The notes beneath the pieces were generated by a model that did not search any database, was not told where the DNA came from, and saw only the letters and a list, made by a program, of their open reading frames with translations. From the NCBI GenBank assembly GCA_015655125.1, contig JAATFP010000040.1:1-64000 (forward strand): a DNA stretch of 64,000 nucleotides, written 5' to 3'. A program made the position numbers and the translations under genes. The stretch comes from Chitinophagales bacterium (GTDB lineage: Bacteria > Bacteroidota > Bacteroidia > Chitinophagales > Chitinophagaceae). Positions 26,902 through 35,766 of this stretch are shown one piece after another (position 1 is the stretch's first letter; the number at the start of each line of letters is the position of its first letter).

Positions 26902-28193
26902 AAAAAATCTTAATCATCTCGCCGCATTTTCCGCCTTCTAATCTAACGGCGGTACACAGGGCGCGATTCTTTGTGCAGCATCTCCCGGAAAATAATTGGG
27001 AACCCATCGTGTTGATGGTGGACGAAAAATATTACGAGGAAGAGCCAGACCGTAACCTTGAAAAGATGTTACCGGAATGTTTGCGGATTGAAAAAGTACC
27101 TGCGATGGGCCTTACCAGGCCGCGACTTGTAGGAGACATCGGCCTTCGCGCCTTTTCTTCCGTTTACAAACGCGCCAAAGAATTAATCGTGGAAGAAAAG
27201 ATCGATTTTTTGTATATCACCATCCCGTCTTTTTATGGTGCATTGTGGGGGCGGCGATTGCACAAAAGTACCGGCATACCTTATGGTATAGATTATATTG
27301 ATCCGTGGGTTCATGAATTTCCCGGCGCAGAAAAAATTTTTTCCCGGCATTGGTTTGCAACCAAGGTTGCTAATTTTCTTGAACCTATTGCTGTTAAAAA
27401 TGCATCGCTCATCACTGGCGTTGCGGCAAGTTATTATGAAGGCGTATTGGAGCGAAATCCTCATCTGAAAAATACAGCAAGGTATCTGGCCATTCCGTAC
27501 GGCAGTGAAAAATCTGATCACGAAAAAGTGAAAGATTTTAATCTTAGTCCGTACATTTTCAAAAAAAATCCTGAAAAGATCCAGTTGGTATACGCAGGTG
27601 CGATGTTGCCGAAAGCCTACACGATCCTCGAAGATATTTTCCAGGCCATCCAAAAAGAGCCGGAGACTTTTTCGGCATTGGAAATTCATTTTATAGGTTC
27701 CGGTAAAACGCCAAACGATCCGCATGGCTTTAATATAAAGCCATTGGCCGAAAAATATGGTCTTTGGCAAACGATCATTTTTGAGTATCCGAAGCGTATT
27801 CCTTATCTTGATGTACTCGTGCATTTGAATGCTGCCGATGGCGTATTCATATTGGGAAGCACGGAGCCGCATTATACTCCGTCGAAGGTGTACCAGGCAG
27901 TGTTGTCTGAAAAGCCCGTCCTTGCTGTACTGCACAGGCAAAGCACAGCGGTGGAAGTGTTGTATAACTCTAATTCGGGAATGGTGATCGATTTCGACAG
28001 TGATGAAGAGGCCCGGAATATCGGTTCCTCATTCGGTGATAAGTACCGCGAATATCTTGTATTTCTGAAAAATTTTGATCCGTCAAGGATTGATACCGTT
28101 GGATTCGATCAATATTCTGCCAGTCGTATCACGCATTCGCTTGCAGAAGTGCTGGACGAAATTGTTGGGAAGGTTCATAGTGATCAGGGCTAA
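26898..28193 (+). CDS. Glycosyltransferase, GT4-like
   Basis: 431 residues from ATG 26898, overlapping the previous stop. The frame is open back to 26625, but only through the upstream gene. It starts KKILIISPHFPPSNLTAVHR, has YGIDYIDPWVHEF, and a donor half with TPSKVYQAVLSEKPVLAV. Closest in design to the gene at 24307. It is the last gene before the 125-bp gap that breaks the tight packing. Confidence 0.82.
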   Translation: MKKILIISPHFPPSNLTAVHRARFFVQHLPENNWEPIVLMVDEKYYEEEPDRNLEKMLPECLRIEKVPAMGLTRPRLVGDIGLRAFSSVYKRAKELIVEEKIDFLYITIPSFYGALWGRRLHKSTGIPYGIDYIDPWVHEFPGAEKIFSRHWFATKVANFLEPIAVKNASLITGVAASYYEGVLERNPHLKNTARYLAIPYGSEKSDHEKVKDFNLSPYIFKKNPEKIQLVYAGAMLPKAYTILEDIFQAIQKEPETFSALEIHFIGSGKTPNDPHGFNIKPLAEKYGLWQTIIFEYPKRIPYLDVLVHLNAADGVFILGSTEPHYTPSKVYQAVLSEKPVLAVLHRQSTAVEVLYNSNSGMVIDFDSDEEARNIGSSFGDKYREYLVFLKNFDPSRIDTVGFDQYSASRITHSLAEVLDEIVGKVHSDQG

Positions 28194-28211
28194 ACTTGCC
28201 CGCAAACCGTC

Positions 28212-28245
28212 TTCGACAGGCTCCTCTTATGTTTAGTTTGTCGAA
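28212..28245. repeat. Inverted repeat in the 125-bp gap
   Basis: TTCGACA (28212-28218) and TGTCGAA (28239-28245) are exact inverted copies 20 nt apart. There is no T-run, so it is not a standard terminator. TTCGACA-type palindromes often appear as dispersed intergenic repeats; copy number cannot be judged from one window. Confidence 0.5.
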
Positions 28246-28318
28246 ACACAGGATAAGTATTTTCATTCAGATTTATTTTAATAGCACACATAATCTTAAA
28301 ACTCTTTAATCTTTCATT

Positions 28319-29071
28319 TTGACCACGGTAAAAAAACACAACGCCATCCGGGATCTTGTCGTTTATTCCCTTTCAACGGCAAAAGCATTTACCAGGCATG
28401 GGAACGCGGGAACATTTGTTAAGGATCTTGCAGATTTCGGCCGCTGGCGCCGGTATCGCAATTCTTCTGAAGGCACGCTTTATTATAAAGTGCCGTGGCT
28501 CGTATTCAGATGCATTGATTTTTTGGAGCAATGGCTCCGAAAAGATATGAAAGTATATGAGTACGGCTCAGGAGGCTCAACCTTATTTTTCGCCGCGCAT
28601 GTGAATAAAGTATGGTCGGTGGATCATGATCAGGAATGGTATAAAATTACTAAACAATCGTTGGCCGACGGCCAGATAAAAAATGTGGATTACAAATTGC
28701 TGGAAGGTGTGCCGGACAAAGATTTCAATAAAAAAAATCCGCTTGATCCGACGAGCAATCTTTCTGCGAGACGGGAATTCCGCGGTTTATCGTTCGATGC
28801 TTATGTAAACTCGATTGACGAATTTGATGATCAATATTTCGATCTGGTGGTGGTGGATGGGAGAGCACGTCAGTCGTGCATTTTACACGCTGTTCCGAAA
28901 ATAAAAAAGGGCGGAATATTATTGCTGGATAATGCGGATCGCCGATATTATCTCGATCCCTATCCTGAGCTAAACGATTCGTCAAAGTGGGAGCAAAAAA
29001 TATTCACCGGGCATTTTCCGTTTGCGCCCGCATCGGTACTCAACAAAACGATTGCATTTACAAAGAAATAA
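28319..29071 (+). CDS. SAM-dependent methyltransferase-like protein
   Basis: 250 residues from TTG 28319; there is no in-frame ATG near the conserved N-terminus. Motif I is VYEYGSGGSTLFFA, followed by VWSVDHDQEW (acidic end of strand 2) and FDLVVVDGRAR, then GGILLLDNAD. This is the Rossmann methyltransferase fold, class I. In this setting it probably O-methylates a sugar. A 125-bp gap upstream may hold its own promoter. Confidence 0.75.
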   Translation: MTTVKKHNAIRDLVVYSLSTAKAFTRHGNAGTFVKDLADFGRWRRYRNSSEGTLYYKVPWLVFRCIDFLEQWLRKDMKVYEYGSGGSTLFFAAHVNKVWSVDHDQEWYKITKQSLADGQIKNVDYKLLEGVPDKDFNKKNPLDPTSNLSARREFRGLSFDAYVNSIDEFDDQYFDLVVVDGRARQSCILHAVPKIKKGGILLLDNADRRYYLDPYPELNDSSKWEQKIFTGHFPFAPASVLNKTIAFTKK

Positions 29072-29089
29072 ATATCTTACCCTAGCCCG

Positions 29090-29899
29090 ATGATCGGATT
29101 TGTAGTTCCATTTCGCCCAAAGTCTGAGTCGAAAGACTGGCAGAACGATTGTTTGTTGCTGCAACATACGGTCGATTCATTGCTGAACCAGCTGGATGAC
29201 GCTTTTGAAATATTCGTCGTTTACACAGATGAACCTTCCATTAAAATTTCGGATAAAAAAGTTCACCTTGTTCATTTCCCATTTCCGTTCACCGGCATCG
29301 ATAAGATCGAAGGACATGAAAAGATACTGCACCAGTTTAACAACAATACCAAAATGTTTGAACGCCGGTGGGACAAGGGCCGGAAGATCTGCTATGGTTC
29401 TATGATAGCAAAAAAAAACGGTCATAAATACATCATGTCGGTAGATGCCGACGATCTTGTATCCAACAAACTTGTGCAGCATTTGCGGGAACGCACTGCA
29501 GGAAAAGATGTGCCGGGTTTTTATATTGAGAAAGGATATCTCTACAGTTCAGGTGCATCGGCCATGATAAAGGTTCCGGAAAAGATGCATCTGTTCAATG
29601 GTTCCACACATATTTTACGGGAAGAATTTGTACCCATACCGGATTTTTCTTCAAACGATTGGCACGACTATAGTTTGTTTACCAGTCACGGCTGGATAAG
29701 GAACCGGCTGAAGGATAAGTATGGTATCATCATTGAACCGATCTCCTTTCCTGCGATCATCTATATCGCGCACTCCGGCAATATTTCAAAAGTGAATCAA
29801 TTAGGATTTAAAGACAGGTTAAAAAGGTTCGTTAAGCTGATTGTGCGGCGGCAACCGATCACATCAAAAATAAGAGCGGAGTTTCTTCTCCGGGATTAA
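29090..29899 (+). CDS. Glycosyltransferase, GT-A fold (GT2-like, divergent)
   Basis: 269 residues. It begins GFVVPFRPKSES and has one clear metal site, SVDADDLV, preceded by ICYGSMIAKKNGHKYIM as in GT2 enzymes. The usual DDxSxD loop after the second strand is replaced by VVYTDEPS, so it is a divergent member. The C-terminal part is basic. It sits between the methyltransferase and a GT4. Confidence 0.7.
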   Translation: MIGFVVPFRPKSESKDWQNDCLLLQHTVDSLLNQLDDAFEIFVVYTDEPSIKISDKKVHLVHFPFPFTGIDKIEGHEKILHQFNNNTKMFERRWDKGRKICYGSMIAKKNGHKYIMSVDADDLVSNKLVQHLRERTAGKDVPGFYIEKGYLYSSGASAMIKVPEKMHLFNGSTHILREEFVPIPDFSSNDWHDYSLFTSHGWIRNRLKDKYGIIIEPISFPAIIYIAHSGNISKVNQLGFKDRLKRFVKLIVRRQPITSKIRAEFLLRD

Positions 29900-29910
29900 G
29901 AATCAGGAAT

Positions 29911-31074
29911 TTGAAAAAATTAGCCATTATCACTACCCACCCGATCCAGTACAATGCTCCGTTGTTCAAATTACTTACCGAACGCAAAAAGATACAGGTA
30001 AAAGTTTTTTACACATGGGGTGAACAGTCGTTGGTAAATAAATTTGATCCGGGATTTGGAAAAGTGATAGAGTGGGACATTCCGTTGCTCGAAGGCTATG
30101 AGTATGAATTTGTAAAGAATACTGCAGCGAAGCCTGGGTCAGGTCATTTTTCAGGGATAAAAAATCCATCTGTGATAGCGGACCTCAACCGCTGGGAGCC
30201 GGATGCGATACTGGTTTACGGCTGGAGCTTCGTGAGTCACTTAAAGATATTAAGATATTTCAAAGGAAGGGTTCCGGTTTTCTTCCGGGGCGATTCTACA
30301 TTGAGGGCCGGCGGGCAGGGAATAAAAAGATTGTTGCGAACCTTTTTTTTGAAATGGGTATACAAATATGTTGACGTTGCATTTTATGTTGGCACAAACA
30401 ATAAGAAATACTACGAGGCGCTCGGATTAAAAGAGACACAGCTCGTTTTTGCGCCACACGCTATCGATAACGACCGGTTTGAGAAGGACCATACGGAGCG
30501 CATGCAGCAGGCGATGGACAAACGCAGAGAACTCGGTATTCCGGACGATAAACTGGTGTTGCTGTATGCAGGTAAGCTGGAAAATGTAAAGGATCCGGCT
30601 ATGATCATCAGTGCGGCGAAGCAACTGCAAGATAAAGCTGTGCATTTTATTATCGCCGGCAATGGTGCGTTGGAACACGCTTTGAAGAACCTTGCGGGTG
30701 ACAACGTTGCTTTTATGGACTTTCAAAACCAGCAAATGATGCCGGTGCTGTACCGCATGTGCGATGTGTTTACGCTTACCTCCAGGAGCGAAACCTGGGG
30801 ACTTTCGATCAACGAAGCGATGGCCTGCGGCAGAATCATCCTTGCAAGTGATGCATGTGGAGCTGCAGTGGACCTGGTGGAAGATGGCATCAATGGATTT
30901 ACTTTTGAATCCGGTAATTCAACGGATTATATTGAAAGAATAAAAGCGCTTCTTGAATCCGGCCATCTGCGACTGGAAAACATGAAAGCAGCCTCCTTAA
31001 AAAAAATATCCCGCTGGTCGTACCGGCAAACTGCGGAAGCGCTGGAAGATGCGCTTTTATCAGTTGAAAATTAA
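29911..31074 (+). CDS. Glycosyltransferase family 4
   Basis: 387 residues from TTG 29911. KKLAIITTHPIQYNAPLFKLL is the N-terminal strand-loop; the donor half has LLYAGKLENVKDP and the Glu pair in SETWGLSINEAMACG. VFFRGDSTLRAGG in the middle is typical of a subgroup often found in Bacteroidota capsule loci. It ends 6 bp before the polymerase. Confidence 0.88.
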   Translation: MKKLAIITTHPIQYNAPLFKLLTERKKIQVKVFYTWGEQSLVNKFDPGFGKVIEWDIPLLEGYEYEFVKNTAAKPGSGHFSGIKNPSVIADLNRWEPDAILVYGWSFVSHLKILRYFKGRVPVFFRGDSTLRAGGQGIKRLLRTFFLKWVYKYVDVAFYVGTNNKKYYEALGLKETQLVFAPHAIDNDRFEKDHTERMQQAMDKRRELGIPDDKLVLLYAGKLENVKDPAMIISAAKQLQDKAVHFIIAGNGALEHALKNLAGDNVAFMDFQNQQMMPVLYRMCDVFTLTSRSETWGLSINEAMACGRIILASDACGAAVDLVEDGINGFTFESGNSTDYIERIKALLESGHLRLENMKAASLKKISRWSYRQTAEALEDALLSVEN

Positions 31075-31080
31075 AACGAA

Positions 31081-32457
31081 TTGGAAACCTTATACAATGT
31101 AAAGATTAATTGGTACGCATACTTTTCCGTGTTCGTATTGCTGTTATTGTTGTTTCCGGATCTTTCGTGGTTCAGCAGGATAGCGATCATGATTGCTACG
31201 CACCAGTTTATGCTGGTGTTTTATTCTTTCGGTTACGTAATTCCGGTACGGTACCTGGCTGGAGCTTTGATGTGTCTCCAGATGTTGGTAGGCCCCACAC
31301 TTGCTTATAACGGGCTCGATCAGTTTCAATACGCGAAATATAAAATGCAGGTGCCGGAGTCGGTATATTTTAGCTATGCCATTCCTGCGGTGATCTGTTT
31401 CATTATCGGGTTGCACCTTTTTAGCAGGCTCCGTGGAGAAAAAATCGATCAGGGTGGAATAAAACTTTTTGTAAAGCAAAATCCCGACCTGATGTATTAT
31501 TTCATCGGCATCGGATTTTTTGCATCTTTTGTGGCAGGCTTTTTCGGTCCCGAATTGGGGTTTGTATTTTACCTGATAGCCGGTTTCAAATTCGTCGGGG
31601 CATTCATACTGATCATCGGTTCCGAAAAACTAAAGCCCGCACCGCTCGTGCTGGTATTTGGTTCGATCGTGGTTTCGTCGCTTGGTTCGGCAATGTTTCA
31701 CGATCTGGTAACATGGACGGTATTTATACTTGCCGTGTTCGCAATAAAATACAAACCTTCCCTTCCCACAAAAATCGGGGCGGCCTTTGCTTTTCTTCTG
31801 GTGATTGTAGTGATACAGCAATTGAAAGGTGTTTATCGCGAAGCCACACAGTTTCAGGGCAAACGCGGCGATGTGGGCGCTTTTGACGATGCGCTCGATG
31901 AGGCGCAGGACGAAGGCAGCCTGTTTGATAAGGGGTCGCTGGCGCGAAGCAATGTGCGCATCAACCAGGGCTTTATCATTACTTACATTATAAAGCACGT
32001 TCCCGCCCGCGAACCTTATTCGGAAGGCGGAGAACTGTATAAAATACTGGAAGCTGCTTTTCTTCCGAGAGTACTGGCGCCTAATAAACTTAAAGCAGGG
32101 GATAATTCACTTGTATATAAGTATTCGGGAATCATCCTTCGGAAACATACTTCGATGAGTTTAAGCTCGATGGGTGACGCCTATATCAACTTCGGGGCTT
32201 TCGGCGGCTCGATATTCATGTTTTTGCTTGGGCTTATGTTCAACATCGTACTAATCGGTTTTCAACGATATGGAGTGAGAATGCCCGTCGCTTTACTATT
32301 CGTGCCGTTGGTATTTTATTTTCCTATACGCCCGGATACCGCGTTGCAAACGAGTTTGGGCCATCTTGTAAAAGCTTCTTTTCTGCTTTGGATCGTATTC
32401 AGATACTGGCGTTACAAGCTCACGCTGCGGCGGCCGGTATTAAAAGCTGCTGCCTGA
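31081..32457 (+). CDS. wzy: Wzy-like polysaccharide polymerase, exosortase-associated
   Basis: 458 residues, about ten to twelve membrane helices, with one large loop (~245-345) rich in charged residues (QFQGKRGDVGAFDDALDEAQ), the layout of O-antigen polymerases. It starts with TTG 31081. Wzy proteins join lipid-linked repeat units in the periplasm. I know of a Wzy-like family that travels with exosortase Y in Bacteroidota (from memory), and the order here, wzy-like then GT4 then exosortase, fits. A general Wzy without that link is the alternative. Confidence 0.8.
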   Translation: METLYNVKINWYAYFSVFVLLLLLFPDLSWFSRIAIMIATHQFMLVFYSFGYVIPVRYLAGALMCLQMLVGPTLAYNGLDQFQYAKYKMQVPESVYFSYAIPAVICFIIGLHLFSRLRGEKIDQGGIKLFVKQNPDLMYYFIGIGFFASFVAGFFGPELGFVFYLIAGFKFVGAFILIIGSEKLKPAPLVLVFGSIVVSSLGSAMFHDLVTWTVFILAVFAIKYKPSLPTKIGAAFAFLLVIVVIQQLKGVYREATQFQGKRGDVGAFDDALDEAQDEGSLFDKGSLARSNVRINQGFIITYIIKHVPAREPYSEGGELYKILEAAFLPRVLAPNKLKAGDNSLVYKYSGIILRKHTSMSLSSMGDAYINFGAFGGSIFMFLLGLMFNIVLIGFQRYGVRMPVALLFVPLVFYFPIRPDTALQTSLGHLVKASFLLWIVFRYWRYKLTLRRPVLKAAA

Positions 32458-32461
32458 TCTT

Positions 32462-33583
32462 ATGCCTGAAATAAAAAAGATCTTCATTACCATTCCATGG
32501 TTCTATCCCGCATATAAAGCCGGCGGGCCGGTTCAATCAATCGTTAACATGATCAGTGAATTGAAGGAAGGTTTTGAATACCGGATATTTTGCAGCGACA
32601 CAGATCTCAACGAGGAACCCTTACCTGATATCGAAAAGGATCGATGGACGCACTACAATGATTACACCGAAGTATGGTACGCATCGCGGGAAAACCGCAG
32701 TAATACTTTGGTGAATGAAGTAAAAAAATACGATCCGCATATTTTGTACATCGTTGGACTTTTTTCATGGCACTTCAATATTGTTCCTATCTTTTTTTGC
32801 GAAGCAAAAAAAAAGATATTGTCGGTACGGGGAATGCTGCACAGCGGCGCATTGTCTCAAAAAAAAGGCAAGAAACTGCTCTATCTCGTTGCGCTTAAAT
32901 TGTCCGGCAAACACAAGAAACTGGTGTTTCATGCTACAGACGAAGAAGAGCGGCAACAAATACGGAAAAATTTCAGCAACGCTGTTGAAGTGAAAGTAGC
33001 GTCTAATTTTCCGCGATTGATCGGTGGCGGTGAACATGCGGTTAAAGAAGCAGGTTCACTGCGGATGATCTCGGTGGCGTTGATAAGCCCCATGAAGAAT
33101 CACTTGTTGATACTAAAATCACTGGCTTCTGTAACGGCAAATATTTTGTATGATATTTATGGCCCGGTAAAAGATCAGGCTTACTGGCAGCAGTGTATCG
33201 ACCAGATAAAATTGTTGCCGGCAAACATAATAGTGAGGTATAATGGCGATGTACAACCGGTGCTGGTGCCGCAATTGCTGCATCAGAACGACTTGTTTGT
33301 GATGCCGAGTAAAAGTGAGAATTTTGCTCACGCGATCGTGGAAGCGTTGAGTGCGGGCCTTCCCGTAATCACAAGTCATCATACACCTTGGAACCGCCTG
33401 GAATCCGCCAAGGCAGGCATCAATACTACAGAAACGGAAGATGGGCTTGCATCCGCGATCCGTTTTTTTGCCGCTATGAATGAAACCGAGCTGTTGTTTT
33501 GGCGGCAAGGTGCGAAGGATTATATCAGCAAGGAAGTGAATATTGCGCAGATAAAGAATTCTTACAAAAATCTTTTTAGCTGA
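32462..33583 (+). CDS. Glycosyltransferase family 4, exosortase-associated
   Basis: 373 residues. It starts IKKIFITIPWFYPAYKAGGP, with the Gly-Gly acceptor loop, and has the Glu-x7-Glu donor pair in SENFAHAIVEALSAGLP. It lies 4 bp after the polymerase and overlaps the exosortase start by ATGA at 33583. This fits a GT that is conserved next to exosortase Y (the family known as XYAG1, from memory). It could add the sugar that joins the glycan to its acceptor; that is inference. Confidence 0.85.
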   Translation: MPEIKKIFITIPWFYPAYKAGGPVQSIVNMISELKEGFEYRIFCSDTDLNEEPLPDIEKDRWTHYNDYTEVWYASRENRSNTLVNEVKKYDPHILYIVGLFSWHFNIVPIFFCEAKKKILSVRGMLHSGALSQKKGKKLLYLVALKLSGKHKKLVFHATDEEERQQIRKNFSNAVEVKVASNFPRLIGGGEHAVKEAGSLRMISVALISPMKNHLLILKSLASVTANILYDIYGPVKDQAYWQQCIDQIKLLPANIIVRYNGDVQPVLVPQLLHQNDLFVMPSKSENFAHAIVEALSAGLPVITSHHTPWNRLESAKAGINTTETEDGLASAIRFFAAMNETELLFWRQGAKDYISKEVNIAQIKNSYKNLFS

Positions 33584-34173
33584 TGTTGACGGGCCTTTTC
33601 ACCGATAAAAAATTCATGCTCTTCGTGGCAAAGTTCCTGTTGGTTTTTTGCATATTGTATTTTGGAACGCTCGCCGTTATTGGATTTTCATCACCGGGTC
33701 ATTACTATATCCCGTTCGTGGAAAATTACCTCGACTACGTAAGCGGCATCAAGCATTCGCTCTTGTATATGGTAAAGCAGGTCGCTGGTTTATGGGGCAT
33801 GGATACGATCATCAAACCCGGCTTTATCATCCGCGCCGTAAACGGAAGGGGCGTGGTGGTGGCAATGAGTTGCGTGGGATATGGCGTATATAGTTTCTGG
33901 ATCGCCTATGTGGCCGCTACCTCCGGCCGGTCTGTAAGAAAGATCTGCTGGATAGCTGGCGGTGTATTGTTGCTATGGTTCATCAATGTAATGCGCATCA
34001 GTTTGCTGTTGTTAGCCATCAATAAGGGTTGGCCTGTGCCGCTCGGCATCGATCATCATACATGGTTCAATATTTTTGCATATCTCGCTATCTTTATCAT
34101 GATATGGCTTTTCGAAAAAAATCAGCAAAAACTACCGGCAGCAAAAAATGAAAACGGAACTTTCGCTTTATAA
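33583..34173 (+). CDS. xrtY: Exosortase, probably XrtY type
   Basis: 196 residues, about five membrane helices. The exosortase/archaeosortase active-site pattern is present: Cys97 in VAMSCVGYGVYS, Arg138 in NVMRIS and His158/159 in GIDHHTWFN. In this family Cys attacks the substrate backbone next to the sorting motif, with Arg and His in support. It lies in a polymerase-GT4-exosortase-acetyltransferase set, and the window has one matching substrate candidate, the peptide at 3604. The class label XrtY rests on neighbours and recall. It is shorter than EpsH-type exosortases (~300). Confidence 0.88.
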   Translation: MLTGLFTDKKFMLFVAKFLLVFCILYFGTLAVIGFSSPGHYYIPFVENYLDYVSGIKHSLLYMVKQVAGLWGMDTIIKPGFIIRAVNGRGVVVAMSCVGYGVYSFWIAYVAATSGRSVRKICWIAGGVLLLWFINVMRISLLLLAINKGWPVPLGIDHHTWFNIFAYLAIFIMIWLFEKNQQKLPAAKNENGTFAL

Positions 34174-34693
34174 TAACAGTTGGTACAAACCTGGTAATCC
34201 TTTCAAACGGATGATATGGTATTATTGTAACATCCTGTTTTTAAAAAATACATGGTTGCCTTTTTCAGGGTTGAAAAAGATCCTGCTGCGGATATTCGGA
34301 GCCAAACTCGGGAAGAACGTTGTTATCAAGCCCGGCGTAAACATCAAGTATCCCTGGTTTTTGGAAGTAGGCGCCAACAGCTGGATCGGCGAAAATGTAT
34401 GGATAGACAATCTTGGGATGGTTTCGATGGGTGCAAACGTGTGTATATCGCAAGGCGCGATGTTGCTCTCGGGCAACCATGATTTTTCTGTGCGTGAATT
34501 TGACCTCATGGTAAAACCTATCGTTCTCGAAGATGGAGTGTGGATCGGCGCGGGGGCCATCGTTTGCGGCGGCGCTATCTGCCGCAGTCATGCTGTATTG
34601 TCCGTATGTTCCGTGGCTTCGGGTACCCTGGATGCTTTCTCTGTTTATAAAGGCAATCCTGCGATGAAGATCCGTGATCGCGTGATTACCTGA
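34148..34693 (+). CDS. WcaF-like colanic acid-type acetyltransferase
   Basis: 181 residues. The N-terminal part (YNNSWYKPGNPFKRMIWYYC) is the WcaF-type start. Hexapeptide turns follow (LGKNVV, IGENVW, MGANVC), then the His of GNHDFS and GVWIGAGAIVCGGA. It would acetylate a sugar from acetyl-CoA. The start overlaps the exosortase by 26 bp, so the two are probably translated together. It ends the tight gene run. Confidence 0.9.
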   Translation: MKTELSLYNNSWYKPGNPFKRMIWYYCNILFLKNTWLPFSGLKKILLRIFGAKLGKNVVIKPGVNIKYPWFLEVGANSWIGENVWIDNLGMVSMGANVCISQGAMLLSGNHDFSVREFDLMVKPIVLEDGVWIGAGAIVCGGAICRSHAVLSVCSVASGTLDAFSVYKGNPAMKIRDRVIT

Positions 34694-34839
34694 TAAACAA
34701 AGTTTTTGTGAATTGAATTTCAGGCTTGCTTTTTGCTGACTCGTGGGAAGATAACTCGTTTATGACCAAATTTTTACGGAAATAAATGAGATACCGCCTA
34801 TTTTTACAATCGCCTTCAACTCACAACCACACAGGATCA

Positions 34840-35595
34840 ATGAAAGTTTCAATTATTACTGTAACATACAACTCGGAAAAATATCTGGAGGATTGTATTT
34901 TGTCTGTAATAAAGCAGCGGTACCCGAATATTGAACATATCCTGATAGATGGCAAATCTTCTGATGGTACGGTTAAGATCATCGAAAAATACAACGATCA
35001 TATTGCCGCATGGGTATCTGAAACCGATAGAGGGATGTATGATGCCATCAATAAAGGAATGAAGATGGCCACAGGTGATGTGATAGGCATTCTGAACAGT
35101 GACGATATGCTGGAAACGGAAGATGTAATATCGGCCATCGTAAAAACATTTGAAGAACAGCATGTGGGCGCTGTTTACGGCGATCTCGAATATGTTCATT
35201 CCGAAGATACCAGCAAAGTGTTTCGCATCTGGAAAGGCAAACCCTATCGTCGCTCCCTTTTTCACCAGGGTTGGATGCCGGCGCATCCTACGTTTTACGT
35301 AAAGCGCAGACTGGTGGAAGAGTTCGGCGGCTATGAATCGCATTACTTTACGGCAGCGGATTACGAGTTCATGGCGCGCTATCTTTTTCATCACCGCATC
35401 AGCGCCCATTATTTACCAAAGCTGATCGTGAAAATGCGCGTGGGTGGACAAAGCAACAAAAATTTTCAGCAGCGCTTTCGTGCCAACAGAAGAGATTACC
35501 TGGCAATGAAAAAGAACAAGATCCCGTTTGCCTTTTTTGTATCGATCCTTAAGCCGCTAAGTAAGTTGCACCAGTTTTACAAGAAAAGTTCATGA
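34840..35595 (+). CDS. Glycosyltransferase family 2 (WcaA-like)
   Basis: 251 residues from ATG 34840; the frame is open to ATG 34786 but KVSIITVTYNSEKYL is the normal start. IDGKSSDGTV, SETDRGMYDAINKGM and NSDDML mark a close relative of the gene at 16848. The acceptor half has FTAADYEFMARYLF. A 146-bp gap upstream may hold its own promoter; it is followed by a 171-bp gap and the phosphatase. Confidence 0.9.
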   Translation: MKVSIITVTYNSEKYLEDCILSVIKQRYPNIEHILIDGKSSDGTVKIIEKYNDHIAAWVSETDRGMYDAINKGMKMATGDVIGILNSDDMLETEDVISAIVKTFEEQHVGAVYGDLEYVHSEDTSKVFRIWKGKPYRRSLFHQGWMPAHPTFYVKRRLVEEFGGYESHYFTAADYEFMARYLFHHRISAHYLPKLIVKMRVGGQSNKNFQQRFRANRRDYLAMKKNKIPFAFFVSILKPLSKLHQFYKKSS

Positions 35596-35678
35596 ACCGG
35601 CTTTGGCGGAATTTTTTTTTTGTCGAAAAATTTTCCTGCGTTTCCGGCAAAAAAAATCTGCGGCATCTGCGCGGGAAA

Positions 35679-35696
35679 TTTCGCCGCCAGGCGAAA
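35679..35696. other. Hairpin upstream of the phosphatase gene
   Basis: TTTCGCC (35679-35685) and GGCGAAA (35690-35696) pair around a GCCA loop. It lies in the 171-bp gap before cpsB, with a run of ten T at 35612-35621 further upstream. There is no T-run directly after it. Confidence 0.45.
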
Positions 35697-35726
35697 ACAA
35701 CCACCCGATCTGTATTCCGCTTTTCT

Positions 35727-35734
35727 TATTTTTG
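35727..35734 (+). promoter_or_regulatory. Candidate -7 box of the phosphatase gene
   Basis: TATTTTTG matches TANNTTTG and lies 32 nt before the TTG start at 35767. The -33 position has no clear match. Confidence 0.35.
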
Positions 35735-35766
35735 CAAAGAATTTATCATTTACCTCAATCACACTT

